The notes under the pieces were generated by a model. That model did not search any database, had not been told where the DNA came from, and was given only the letters and a program-made list of their open reading frames with translations. A stretch of DNA of 64,000 bases from Streptomyces sp. H39-S7 (GTDB lineage: Bacteria > Actinomycetota > Actinomycetes > Streptomycetales > Streptomycetaceae): positions 246,133 to 310,132 of the forward strand of contig NZ_JAPVLU010000002.1 in NCBI RefSeq assembly GCF_027158205.1, read 5' to 3'. Below, in pieces: positions 46,268 through 54,838 of this stretch. The first letter of the stretch is position 1. The number at the start of each line of letters is the position of its first letter. The position numbers were made by a program, and so were the translations under genes.

Positions 46268-47118
46268 CGCGCATCCTCCTGGCCGATCAGCCGCAAGTAG
46301 ACGTCTTCCAGGGTGGTGCGGGTGACCCGCAGCGCGGGTATCTCGCCGTCGAAGCGCCGGATGAGCTCCGCGACGGTCCTGGTCGGGGTGTCGGTCTCGG
46401 TCCGGCGCGGCCCCTCCCGCGGATCCGTCCAGTGCACGGTGGCCCGGTCCTCGGCCCGGCCGCCCAGGGTGGCCGGATCGCCCTCCGCCACCACCCGGCC
46501 TTCGGCGATCACCGCCAGCCGGTCCGCCAGCGCCTCCGCCTCCTCCAGATAGTGCGTGGTCAGCACGATCGTGGTGCCCTCCCGGGCCAGCATGCGGATC
46601 AGCTCCCAGAACCGGTGCCGGGCCGCCGGGTCGAAACCGGTCGTCGGTTCGTCGAGCAGCAGCAGGTCGGGGGAGCCGACCACCCCCAGTGCCACGTCGA
46701 GCCGCCGCCGCTGGCCGCCGGAGAGGGACTTGATCCGGCTGTCCGCCTTCTCCTCGAGACCGACCAGGGAGACGACCTCGTCCGGGTCGCGCGGTCGTGG
46801 GTAGTACCGCGCGAAGTGCCGCACGATCTCGCGGACGGTGAGTTCCGCCGGCGCCGACTCGTCCTGCCAGACGATGCCGACCCGCGAGCGCCAGGCGCGG
46901 CCGGCGGTGTCCGGATCCTCGCCCAGCACCGCCACCTCACCGCCGTCCCTCGAACGGTGCCCCTGCAGGATCTCGACCGTCGTGCTCTTGCCCGCCCCGT
47001 TGGGACCCAGGATCCCGAACACCTCACCGCGGGTGATGTCGAGATCCACTCCGTCAACCGCGGTGACCTCGCCGTACCGCTTGCGAAGGCCCCGTACCCG
47101 CACCGCTTCGTTTCCCAT
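46264..47118 (-). CDS. ABC transporter ATP-binding protein
   Basis: The 284-residue ATPase has Walker A GILGPNGAGKSTTVEIL near residue 37, signature LSGGQRRRLDVALGV near 137 and Walker B LLLLDEPTTGFDP near 157, with the H-loop in VLTTHYLEEAEAL. It is the first gene of the exporter and two-component operon. ATG at 47118 (MGNEAVRV) is chosen because the longer frame adds an unrelated Ser/Pro-rich segment. Confidence 0.95.
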   Translation of the reverse strand: MGNEAVRVRGLRKRYGEVTAVDGVDLDITRGEVFGILGPNGAGKSTTVEILQGHRSRDGGEVAVLGEDPDTAGRAWRSRVGIVWQDESAPAELTVREIVRHFARYYPRPRDPDEVVSLVGLEEKADSRIKSLSGGQRRRLDVALGVVGSPDLLLLDEPTTGFDPAARHRFWELIRMLAREGTTIVLTTHYLEEAEALADRLAVIAEGRVVAEGDPATLGGRAEDRATVHWTDPREGPRRTETDTPTRTVAELIRRFDGEIPALRVTRTTLEDVYLRLIGQEDAR

Positions 47119-47271
47119 GCCGGTAAGGCTCCTCCTGGCGGGCGCCGCGGGGGACGACCAGGAGGACACTTCCGTGTCCACCGTTCGATGGACCTCCGGG
47201 CACCTGCGGGCCGTGCCGCTGGTGCACAATGAAAGCCGCGCGGGCTAACGACGGATCTACGGAACGGCGAT

Positions 47272-47910
47272 ATGACGACTTCGGCGCTCGATCAGACTCT
47301 CACCGACGGTGACCGCGAGACCAGGGGCACCATCGGCACGGGACGTGCCTTCGCGTGGCTGCTGATGATCTGCGGCGCGCTCGGTACGCTCGCGTCCTTC
47401 GTGATCACCGAGGACAAGTTCAAGCTGCTCGAGGACCCGAACTTCGTTCCGGCCTGCAGCCTGAATCCGATCATTTCCTGCGGCAACATCATGAAGAGTG
47501 AACAGGCCCACGCGTTCGGCTTCCCGAACCCGATGATCGGCATGATCGCCTACCCGATCGTGCTCTGCATCGGTGTGGGCCTGCTCGCGGGCGCCCGCTA
47601 CCGCGGCTGGTTCTGGCTCGGCCTGCAGGCCGGCACCCTGTTCGGCGTCGGGTTCGTGACGTGGCTGCAGTACCAGTCGCTCTACAGCATCAACTCGCTG
47701 TGCCTGTGGTGCTGCCTGGCCTGGGCCGTCACCATCGCCCTCTTCTGGTACACGGCCGTGCACAACATCAAGCACGACATCATCCGGGTCCCTGCCGGGG
47801 TGCGCTCCGCGGTCCTGGAGTTCCACTGGGTCGTGCCGGTGCTCTGGTACGGGATCATCGTGATGCTGATCCTGACCCGCTGGTGGTCGTACTGGAAGTC
47901 GCTCGTCTGA
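47272..47910 (+). CDS. Vitamin K epoxide reductase (VKOR) family protein
   Basis: The 212-residue membrane protein has four or five helices. The outer cysteine pair is in PACSLNPIISCGNIM near residue 60, and the redox CxxC is in NSLCLWCCLAWAVT near 143. Bacterial VKOR reoxidises DsbA-like proteins to make disulfide bonds, using a quinone as electron acceptor. No DsbA gene is adjacent here. A hairpin follows that separates it from the convergent SDR gene. Confidence 0.93.
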   Translation: MTTSALDQTLTDGDRETRGTIGTGRAFAWLLMICGALGTLASFVITEDKFKLLEDPNFVPACSLNPIISCGNIMKSEQAHAFGFPNPMIGMIAYPIVLCIGVGLLAGARYRGWFWLGLQAGTLFGVGFVTWLQYQSLYSINSLCLWCCLAWAVTIALFWYTAVHNIKHDIIRVPAGVRSAVLEFHWVVPVLWYGIIVMLILTRWWSYWKSLV

Positions 47911-47934
47911 GGGTTCCCCCGATGGGGCTCCTGA

Positions 47935-47974
47935 CCGGTCCCGCCGCACCCGTCGGCGGGCGCGGCGGGACCGG
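47935..47974. terminator. Bidirectional terminator
   Basis: Perfect 13-base arms (CCGGTCCCGCCGC and its complement) with a 14-base loop lie between the VKOR and SDR genes. Confidence 0.75.
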
Positions 47975-47978
47975 GCGG

Positions 47979-48770
47979 CTACTGCGGGGTGACGTAGGCG
48001 CCGCCGATGCCGCCGTCCACCAGGAACTCGCTCGCCGTCATGAAGCTGGAGTCGTCGCTGGCGAGGAACGCCACCGCGGCGGCGATCTCCGTCGGCTCGG
48101 CGAAGCGGCCGACCGGGATGTGCACGATCCGGCGGGCGGCGCGCTCCGGGTCCTTGGCGAACAGCTCCTGGAGCAGCGGGGTGTTGACCGGGCCGGGGCA
48201 CAGCGCGTTGACGCGGATCCCCTCGCGGGCGAACTGCACGCCCAGCTCGCGGGTCATGGCCAGGACCCCGCCCTTGGACGCGGTGTAGGAGATCTGGGAG
48301 GTGGCCGCGCCCATCTTGGCCACGAAGGACGCGGTGTTGATGATCGAGCCCTTGCCCTGCCGCCGCATGTAGGGGAGCACGGCCTTGCAGCAGAGGTAGA
48401 CGGAGGTCAGGTTGACGTCCTGGACCCGGCGCCAGGCGTCCAGGCCGGTGGTGAGGATCGAGTCGTCGTCGGGCGGTGAGATCCCGGCGTTGTTGAAGGC
48501 GATGTCGACCGATCCGTAGGTGTCGTACGCCGTCTTGAACAGCGCCTCGACCTGCTCGGGGTCGGTGACGTCGACCTTCACGAAGATCCCGCCGACCTCC
48601 TCGGCGGCGGCCTTCCCCGACCCCTCGTCGATGTCGGCGACGACGACGTTGGCGCCCTCGGAGGCGAAGCGGCGTGCGGTGGCCAGGCCGATGCCGCTGC
48701 CGGCGCCGGTGATGACCGCGGTACGGCCGACGAGGCGGCGGCAGACTTCGGTGCTGGATGGCTCTGACAT
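47979..48770 (-). CDS. Short-chain dehydrogenase/reductase
   Basis: The 263-residue SDR has the nucleotide loop VITGAGSGIGLATARRF near residue 19, the conserved NNAG in FNNAGISPP near 91 and the catalytic YTASKGG near 163, preceded by the Ser of NTASF. An Asp after the second strand (VVVADIDEG) suggests NAD rather than NADP. It is the third gene of the minus-strand amine cluster, 6 bases after the aldehyde dehydrogenase gene. The substrate is not known. Confidence 0.93.
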   Translation of the reverse strand: MSEPSSTEVCRRLVGRTAVITGAGSGIGLATARRFASEGANVVVADIDEGSGKAAAEEVGGIFVKVDVTDPEQVEALFKTAYDTYGSVDIAFNNAGISPPDDDSILTTGLDAWRRVQDVNLTSVYLCCKAVLPYMRRQGKGSIINTASFVAKMGAATSQISYTASKGGVLAMTRELGVQFAREGIRVNALCPGPVNTPLLQELFAKDPERAARRIVHIPVGRFAEPTEIAAAVAFLASDDSSFMTASEFLVDGGIGGAYVTPQ

Positions 48771-48776
48771 GCGCTG

Positions 48777-50144
48777 CTACTCCTCAGTGCTGATGAAGAC
48801 GTTCTTGGTCTCGGTGAAGGCGGTGAGGGCGTCGGGTCCCAGTTCCCGGCCGAGGCCGGATTCGCCGAAGCCGCCGAACGGGGTCGCGTAGCGGACCGAA
48901 CTGTGGCTGTTGACCGACAGGTTGCCTGCCGCGACCCCGCGCGACATCCGGATGGCCCGGCCCAGGTCACGGGTCCAGATCGAACCCGAGAGCCCGTACC
49001 GTGTGGCGTTCGCGAGCCGCAGCGCGTCGGCCTCGTCCTCGAAGGGCAGGACGACGGCGACCGGACCGAAGATCTCCTCGGTGGCGGCGGGGGCGGTGGC
49101 GCCGACCGGGGCCAGGACCGTGGGCGGGTACCAGAAGCCCGGCCCCTTGGGGACACTGCCGCGGGCTGCCACCGGCAGGTCGTCCGTGACGAGGGAGCGG
49201 ACCCGCTCGCGCTGGACCGCGGAGATCAGCGGGCCCATCTCGGTGGCGGGGTCCGCCGGGTCGCCGACGCTGACGGCCTCGACCGCCGGGACCAGCAGTT
49301 CGAGGAAGCGCTCGTAGACCTCCCGCTGGACCAGGATCCGGGTGCGGGCGCAGCAGTCCTGCCCCGCGTTGTCCAGGAAGGCCATCGGGGCGGTGGCGGC
49401 GGCCCGTTCCAGGTCCGCGTCGGCGAAGACGATGTTGGGGCTCTTGCCGCCGAGTTCGAGGGTGACCCGTTTCACCTGGCGGGCGCACTGCTCCATGATC
49501 CGCTTGCCGACGGCGGTGGAGCCGGTGAACACGATCTTCCGCACGTCCGGGTGCTCGACGAGCCGGGTCCCGGTGACCGGGCCCGCGCCGGGCAGCACCT
49601 GGAAGAGCCCCTCGGGCAGGCCCGCGGAGAGGGCGAGTTCGGCCAGCCGCAGCGCGGTCAGCGGGGTGGTCTCGGCCGGCTTGAGCAGGACGGCGTTGCC
49701 CGCCGCGAGCGCCGGGGCGGCGCCCCACGCGGCGATCGGCATCGGGAAGTTCCACGGGGCGATGACGCCGACGACGCCGATCGGCTCGTGGAAGGTGAGG
49801 TCGAGGCCGCCGGCTACCGGGATCTGCCGGCCGCTGAGCCGTTCCACCCCGCCGGCGGCGTAGTCGAGCAGGTCGCGGACGTTGCCGGCCTCCCAGCGGG
49901 CGTTGCCCAGGGTGTGGCCGGCCTCGCGGACCTCCAGCACGGCGAGTTCCTCGGCGTGCGCGTCGACTTCGGCGGCGAAGCGGCGCAGGCCGCGCGCCCG
50001 GTCGGCCGGGGCCAGCGCGGCCCAGCCCTGCTGGGCCTTGGCCGCCGCGGCGACGGCGGTGTCCACGCCTTCCGGGGTGGTCGCCGCGACGGTGGCGATG
50101 ACCTCCTCGGTGGCGGGGTTCAGTACCTGGTGGTGCTCGGTCAC
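48777..50144 (-). CDS. Aldehyde dehydrogenase family protein
   Basis: The 455-residue enzyme oxidises an aldehyde with NAD(P). The catalytic Cys is in NAGQDCCARTRILV near residue 262, the general base Glu is in LELGGKSPNIVFADADLE near 232, and the cofactor loop is VFTGSTAVGKRIMEQ near 208. With the GS-like and PuuD-like genes nearby, the likely substrate is a gamma-glutamylated amino aldehyde, which is inference. The GTG start (VTEHHQ) gives the correct length and lies 11 bases after the GS-like stop. Confidence 0.94.
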   Translation of the reverse strand: MTEHHQVLNPATEEVIATVAATTPEGVDTAVAAAAKAQQGWAALAPADRARGLRRFAAEVDAHAEELAVLEVREAGHTLGNARWEAGNVRDLLDYAAGGVERLSGRQIPVAGGLDLTFHEPIGVVGVIAPWNFPMPIAAWGAAPALAAGNAVLLKPAETTPLTALRLAELALSAGLPEGLFQVLPGAGPVTGTRLVEHPDVRKIVFTGSTAVGKRIMEQCARQVKRVTLELGGKSPNIVFADADLERAAATAPMAFLDNAGQDCCARTRILVQREVYERFLELLVPAVEAVSVGDPADPATEMGPLISAVQRERVRSLVTDDLPVAARGSVPKGPGFWYPPTVLAPVGATAPAATEEIFGPVAVVLPFEDEADALRLANATRYGLSGSIWTRDLGRAIRMSRGVAAGNLSVNSHSSVRYATPFGGFGESGLGRELGPDALTAFTETKNVFISTEE

Positions 50145-50155
50145 GGGCTGCTTCC

Positions 50156-51517
50156 TTACATCCGCTCGAAGGAGCGGAACCGCTCCCAGTCCGTGACGGC
50201 GGTGTCGAACGCTTCCTGTTCGACCCGCGCCATGTTGCTGTAGTGGTCGACGACGTCCTGGCCGAAGGCCTCCCGCGCGATCGGGCTGGCCGCCCACAGT
50301 CCGGCGGCCTCCCGCAGGGTGCCGGGCACCTGTTCGTAGTCGGCGGTGTAGGCGTTGCCCGTGCAGGCCTCCGGCAGCTCCAGTTGGTGCTCGATGCCGT
50401 ACAGGCCCGCCGCGACCATGCCCGCCACTGCCAGGTACGGGTTGACGTCGCCGCCCGGGACGCGGTTCTCCAGGCGCAGCGAGGCGCCGTGCCCGACGAC
50501 GCGCAGCGCGCAGGTGCGGTTGTCGACACCCCAGGCGACCGCGGTGGGGGCGAAGGAGCCGGGCCGGAAGCGCTTGTAGGAGTTGATGTTGGGCGCGTAC
50601 AGCAGGGAGAAGTCGCGCAGGGCGGCGAGCTGTCCGGCCAGGAAGTACCGCATGAGGGGCGACATCCCGCCGTCCTCGCCCGCCATGACCGGGCGTCCCG
50701 TCTCGTCCCGCAAGGAGAGGTGGATGTGGCAGGAGTTGCCCTCGCGCTCGTTGAACTTGGCCATGAAGGTGAGCGACGCGCCCTCCTGGGCGGCGATCTC
50801 CTTGGCGCCGGTCTTGTAGACGGTGTGCTGGTCGCAGGTGGTGAGCGCCTCGTCGTAGCGGAAGACGATCTCGTGCTGGCCGAGGTTGCACTCGCCCTTG
50901 GCGGACTCCGGGGTCAGGCCGGCCCCGGCCATCTCGTTGCGGATGCGGCGCAGCAGCGGTTCGACGCGGGAGGTGGCGAGTACCGAGTAGTCGGCGTTGT
51001 ACTGGTTGGCGGGGGTCAGGCCGCGGTAGCCGCCGTCCCACGCCTGCTCGTAGGTGTCGCGGAAGACCATGAACTCCAGTTCGGTGCCGGCGTGGGCGGT
51101 CCAGCCCTGGTCCGCCAGCCGGCCCAGTTGGCGGCGCAGGATCTGCCGCGGTGCGGCGACCACCGGCTTGCCGTCGTTCCACGCGAGGTCGGCGATGAGC
51201 AGGGCCGTCCCGTCCTGCCAGGGCACGTGGCGCAGGGTGCTGACGTCGGGGTGCATGGCGAAGTCGCCGTAGCCGCGTTCCCAGGAGGACATCGCGTAGC
51301 CGTCGACGGTGTTGAGGTCGACGTCCACCGCCAGCAGGTAGTTGCAGCCCTCGGTACCGTGGGCCAGCACCTCGTCGAGGAAGAACGGCGCGGCGAACCG
51401 CTTGCCCTGCAGCCGCCCCTGCATATCGGCGAAGCCGAGGATGACGGTGTGGACCTTCCCCGACTCCACCAGGGCGCGCAGCGCGTCGACGGACAAGGGG
51501 GGTGTGCGATCTGCCAC
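50156..51517 (-). CDS. Glutamine synthetase-like gamma-glutamylamide ligase (GlnA3/GlnA4 type)
   Basis: The 453-residue protein has the glutamine synthetase fold. Metal and substrate blocks are GTELEFMVFRDTYEQ near residue 137, CNLGQHEIVFRYDEA near 210, NEREGNSCHIHLSLRD near 254 and SYKRFRPGSFAPTAVAWGVD near 310. Streptomyces GlnA3 and GlnA4 ligate glutamate to polyamines or ethanolamine instead of ammonia. The neighbouring aldehyde dehydrogenase and PuuD-like hydrolase fit that pathway. The amine substrate cannot be read here. Transcription is divergent from the GntR gene. The start is GTG. Confidence 0.9.
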   Translation of the reverse strand: MADRTPPLSVDALRALVESGKVHTVILGFADMQGRLQGKRFAAPFFLDEVLAHGTEGCNYLLAVDVDLNTVDGYAMSSWERGYGDFAMHPDVSTLRHVPWQDGTALLIADLAWNDGKPVVAAPRQILRRQLGRLADQGWTAHAGTELEFMVFRDTYEQAWDGGYRGLTPANQYNADYSVLATSRVEPLLRRIRNEMAGAGLTPESAKGECNLGQHEIVFRYDEALTTCDQHTVYKTGAKEIAAQEGASLTFMAKFNEREGNSCHIHLSLRDETGRPVMAGEDGGMSPLMRYFLAGQLAALRDFSLLYAPNINSYKRFRPGSFAPTAVAWGVDNRTCALRVVGHGASLRLENRVPGGDVNPYLAVAGMVAAGLYGIEHQLELPEACTGNAYTADYEQVPGTLREAAGLWAASPIAREAFGQDVVDHYSNMARVEQEAFDTAVTDWERFRSFERM

Positions 51518-51550
51518 GAGGGAGTTCCTCTCGGATCGGACGGAAGTACT

Positions 51551-51571
51551 AAGGTATGCGTTGGAACCATT
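51551..51571. promoter_or_regulatory. Candidate GntR operator, divergent site
   Basis: AAGGTA-N7-GAACC-ATT lies between the GS-like and GntR genes. The same pattern and spacing recur upstream of the PuuD-like gene. It reads as AAGGT-N10-ACCAT, one base from a perfect inverted repeat. Confidence 0.45.
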
Positions 51572-51591
51572 GAGGGGGAAGGGGCCCGCGC

Positions 51592-52347
51592 ATGAGTGAG
51601 CGACCAATCCCCGCCGATCCGCTGGCCCCGGTCCTGCGGCCGGTCCGCGGCGGCAATGGTTTCGAGGAAGCGCTGGAACAACTGCTGCAGGTCGTCCGCC
51701 TCGGCCTGGTGCCCGAGGGGGAGCGGCTGCCCGCCGAGCGCGAACTGGCCGACCGGCTGCGGATCAGCCGCGTCACCCTGCGCGAGGTGCTGAAGGTCCT
51801 CCACGAGCAGGGCCTGGTCGAGACCCGCCGCGGCCGGCACGGCGGCACCTTCGTCCGCGGCCGGCCGCCGTCCCACGGTGGGGGCCGGGCCGGCGCGGAG
51901 GACGAGCTGCGGCGCCGGGCGGCCGGACTGGGCGCCGGCGGCCTGGACGACGTGCTGCGCTTCCGCGAGGTCCTGGAGGTCGGGGCGGCCGGGCTGTGCG
52001 CGCGCACCGAACTGACCGGGGAGCAGGCGGACCTGCTGCGCCGCCGGCTGCGCGAGACCGGCGACGCGGCCACCGCCGACTACCGGCGTGCGGACACCCT
52101 GCTGCACCTGACCATCGCCGAGCTCTGCGGCTCCCCGTCGCTGGCCACGCAGTACGCCGCGGTGCGCGCCCAGGTCAACGAGCTCCTGGACTGCATCCCC
52201 ATCCTGGTGCGCAACCTCGAACACTCGCAGGGCCAGCACGCGGTGCTGGTCGAAGCCGTCCTCGGGGGCGACGAAGCGGCCGCCGCTGAGGTGATGCGCG
52301 AGCACGCCGAGGGCACCGCCGCCCTGCTGCGCGGCTTCCTCGCCTGA
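51592..52347 (+). CDS. FadR/GntR family transcriptional regulator
   Basis: The 251-residue regulator has a winged helix at residues 20-95 (RLPAERELADRLRISRVTLR) and an FCD ligand domain at 115-245 with the metal-binding Asp/His pattern in DTLLHLTIAELCG and VEAVLGGDEAAAAEVMREHA. It is divergent from the amine catabolic genes and upstream of the PuuD-like gene, so it probably controls both and senses an amine or its glutamyl derivative. Confidence 0.92.
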   Translation: MSERPIPADPLAPVLRPVRGGNGFEEALEQLLQVVRLGLVPEGERLPAERELADRLRISRVTLREVLKVLHEQGLVETRRGRHGGTFVRGRPPSHGGGRAGAEDELRRRAAGLGAGGLDDVLRFREVLEVGAAGLCARTELTGEQADLLRRRLRETGDAATADYRRADTLLHLTIAELCGSPSLATQYAAVRAQVNELLDCIPILVRNLEHSQGQHAVLVEAVLGGDEAAAAEVMREHAEGTAALLRGFLA

Positions 52348-52380
52348 CCCGGCAGCGGCTTGTGCATTACCGCCGCAGCC

Positions 52381-52406
52381 ATAAAGGTACTTAGGAGAAC
52401 CTTTAT
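52381..52406. promoter_or_regulatory. Candidate GntR operator, PuuD promoter site
   Basis: ATAAAGGT and ACCTTTAT are perfect 8-base arms with a 10-base spacer, about 25 to 50 bases before the PuuD-like start. The core AAGGTA-N7-GAACC-TTT matches the site in the divergent promoter region. Confidence 0.5.
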
Positions 52407-52431
52407 TGACATGCTATGGGAGGACCGGTCC

Positions 52432-53151
52432 ATGCCCGAGCGGCCGCTGGTCGGCGTCACGACCTATCTCGACACTGCCAGGTGGGGCGTCTGGGAGACC
52501 GGCGCCGTGCTCCTGCCGGAGGTCTACCCCCGCATGGTCCGCGCCGGGGGCGGCATCGCCGCCCTGCTGCCGCCGGACGACCCGGACGTGGCGGCCGCGG
52601 CGGTCGCCAGGATGGACGCCGTCATCGTCGCCGGCGGCCCCGACGTCGAACCCTCGCTCTACGGGGAGCCGCGCCATCCGCGCACCGGCCCCCGGGCGCG
52701 CGAGCGCGACCAGTGGGAACTGGCGGTGCTGCGGGCCGCGATCGACTCCGGCACGCCCGTCCTCGCCGTGTGCCGCGGCATGCAGCTGCTGAACGTGCTG
52801 TACGGCGGCACGCTCGTCCAGCACCTGCCGGACACGGTCGGCCACGACGGCCACGCCGTCGGGCCGGGAGTCTTCGCCGGCCATGTCGTGACCCCGGTGC
52901 CGGGCACCCTGCTCGCCCGGATCACCCCGGCCCCTTCGAGCGTGCCGACCTACCACCACCAGGCCGTCGGCACGCTCGGCGCCGGTCTGACCGTGAGCGC
53001 GTACGCCGAGGACGGCACGGTGGAGGCGGTCGAGCTGCCGGGGCCCGGCTTCGCGCTGGGCGTGCAGTGGCACCCCGAGATGGGCTCCGACCCGCGGCTG
53101 GTCCTGGCCCTGCTGGCGGCGGCAGAAGGCGCTGTCACACCCGTGCCATAG
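52432..53151 (+). CDS. Gamma-glutamyl-GABA hydrolase-like class I amidotransferase (PuuD-like)
   Basis: The 239-residue peptidase C26 enzyme would release glutamate from a gamma-glutamylated intermediate. The nucleophile Cys is in [17 protein letters not shown] near residue 114, the oxyanion loop [11 protein letters not shown] is near 69, and the catalytic His is in [13 protein letters not shown] near 205. GGGAGG precedes the ATG. It completes the glutamylation cluster. Its last codons overlap a promoter-like element of rarA. Confidence 0.92.
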   Translation: MPERPLVGVTTYLDTARWGVWETGAVLLPEVYPRMVRAGGGIAALLPPDDPDVAAAAVARMDAVIVAGGPDVEPSLYGEPRHPRTGPRARERDQWELAVLRAAIDSGTPVLAVCRGMQLLNVLYGGTLVQHLPDTVGHDGHAVGPGVFAGHVVTPVPGTLLARITPAPSSVPTYHHQAVGTLGAGLTVSAYAEDGTVEAVELPGPGFALGVQWHPEMGSDPRLVLALLAAAEGAVTPVP

Positions 53152-53154
53152 GCT
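53132..53154 (+). promoter_or_regulatory. DNA-damage promoter-like element before rarA
   Basis: CTGTCACA and TAGGCT are separated by nine bases, the spacing of the RecA-NDp promoter. Three of the first eight bases differ from the consensus, so this is a weak candidate. Confidence 0.3.
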
Positions 53155-53162
53155 CGGAGGAT

Positions 53163-54512
53163 ATGGAGCCCGACCTGTTCACCGCAGCCGCAGAGGATCG
53201 CCAGGAGAGAGAGCCGGGCAACAGCCCGCTCGCCGTGCGGATGCGTCCGCGTGTCCTGGACGAGGTGGTCGGCCAGCAGCACCTGCTCAAGCAGGGCGCA
53301 CCGCTGCGCCGGCTCGTCGGCGAGGGCAGCGGCGGCCCGGCGGGGCCGTCCTCGGTGATCCTCTGGGGCCCGCCCGGCACCGGCAAGACGACTCTGGCGT
53401 ACGTGGTCAGCAAGGCCACCAACAAGCGCTTCGTCGAACTCTCGGCGATCACCGCGGGTGTCAAGGAGGTCCGCGCGGTCATCGAGAGCGCCAAGCGGCA
53501 GTCCGGCGGCTACGACCGCGAGACGGTGCTCTTCCTGGATGAGATCCACCGCTTCAGCAAGGCCCAGCAGGACTCGCTGCTGCCCGCCGTCGAGAACCGC
53601 TGGGTCACCCTGATTGCGGCCACCACCGAGAACCCGTACTTCTCGATCATCTCCCCGCTGCTGTCCCGCTCGCTGCTGCTCACGCTGGAGCCGCTGACCG
53701 ACGACGACCTGCGCGGAGTGCTGCGGCGGGCGCTCACCCACGAGCGCGGTCTCGCCGGCGCCGTCACCCTCCCCGCCGACGCCGAGGCGCACCTGCTGCG
53801 CATCGCGGGCGGGGACGCCCGGCGGGCCCTGACCGCCCTCGAGGCGGGCGCCGGCTCGGCCATCGCCAAGGGCGAGGGGGAGATCACCCTCAGCACGTTG
53901 GAGGAGTCCGTCGACCGGGCCGCGGTCAAGTACGACCGGGACGGCGACCAGCACTACGACGTGGCGAGTGCCCTCATCAAGTCCATCCGGGGCTCGGACG
54001 TGGACGCGACGCTGCACTACCTGGCGCGCATGATCGAGGCGGGGGAGGACCCCCGCTTCATCGCCCGCCGGCTGATGATCTCGGCCAGCGAGGACGTCGG
54101 CATGGCCGACCCCACCGCACTGCAGACCGCGGTCGCCGCCGCGCAGGCCGTCGCGCTGATCGGCTTCCCCGAGGCACGGATCATCCTGGCGCAGGCCGCG
54201 ATCGCCCTCGCCCTGGCGCCGAAGTCCAACGCGGCGTACATGGCGATCGACGCGGCGCTCGCCGATGTGCGCAAGGGCCTGGCGGGGCCGGTGCCGCCGC
54301 ATCTGCGCGATGGGCACTACAAGGGCGCGGCCAAGCTCGGCCACGCCCAGGGCTATCAGTACCCGCACGACGTGCCCGGCGCCATCGCCGCCCAGCAGTA
54401 CGCCCCCGACGAGGTCCACGGCCGCCGCTACTACGAGCCCACCCGCTACGGCGCGGAGGCCCGCTACGCCGACATCCTGGACCGCGTCCGGGAACGCCTG
54501 TCGGGGGAGTGA
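53163..54512 (+). CDS. rarA: Replication-associated recombination protein A (RarA/MgsA)
   Basis: The 449-residue AAA+ ATPase acts at stalled replication forks. Walker A is [17 protein letters not shown] near residue 63, Walker B is [16 protein letters not shown] near 124, and the tetramerisation and DNA-binding end contains SAMASEDV-like text ([17 protein letters not shown]) and [17 protein letters not shown] near 380, the family hallmark. GGAGG lies just before the ATG. Confidence 0.96.
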   Translation: MEPDLFTAAAEDRQEREPGNSPLAVRMRPRVLDEVVGQQHLLKQGAPLRRLVGEGSGGPAGPSSVILWGPPGTGKTTLAYVVSKATNKRFVELSAITAGVKEVRAVIESAKRQSGGYDRETVLFLDEIHRFSKAQQDSLLPAVENRWVTLIAATTENPYFSIISPLLSRSLLLTLEPLTDDDLRGVLRRALTHERGLAGAVTLPADAEAHLLRIAGGDARRALTALEAGAGSAIAKGEGEITLSTLEESVDRAAVKYDRDGDQHYDVASALIKSIRGSDVDATLHYLARMIEAGEDPRFIARRLMISASEDVGMADPTALQTAVAAAQAVALIGFPEARIILAQAAIALALAPKSNAAYMAIDAALADVRKGLAGPVPPHLRDGHYKGAAKLGHAQGYQYPHDVPGAIAAQQYAPDEVHGRRYYEPTRYGAEARYADILDRVRERLSGE

Positions 54513-54528
54513 CGCCCCGGAACCCAGG

Positions 54529-54828
54529 TCAGGCGGGCAGTTCCTGCCGGAACTCCGCCAGGGCCGGCGCGGTCTTGGTGGCCAGGAACTCGGTGACCCG
54601 GTAGGCGCAGACCCCCGCGGTGACGAAGGGGTCGCCGGAGACGACCTCCTCGATCGCCGCCCGGTCCCGCGCCACCGCGAGGATCACCCCGCCCTCGCGC
54701 GGCTCCTTGCGGCCCGAGGCCAGGAAGACGCCGGCCGCGTACTGCCGGTCCAGCCAGCCGACGTGGTCGGCGAGGACGGCGTCGACCTGCTCCACGGGGG
54801 CGGTGTACGTGATGTCGAGTACGAACAT
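54529..54828 (-). CDS. YciI family protein
   Basis: The 99-residue ferredoxin-like-fold protein begins MFVLDITYTAPVEQVDAVLA and contains DHVGWLDRQYAAGVFLASGR, with the His-Asp pair proposed as active site in this family. It lies 10 bases after the DUF2470 gene, so it is likely cotranscribed and under the same iron box. The reaction is unknown. Confidence 0.85.
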   Translation of the reverse strand: MFVLDITYTAPVEQVDAVLADHVGWLDRQYAAGVFLASGRKEPREGGVILAVARDRAAIEEVVSGDPFVTAGVCAYRVTEFLATKTAPALAEFRQELPA

Positions 54829-54838
54829 GACGGTCAGG

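Noticed and set aside
44190..46274. A 694-codon fused permease-kinase frame
   Set aside because: The part upstream of the kinase ATG is the permease gene read in another frame; the ATGA overlap marks the true start.
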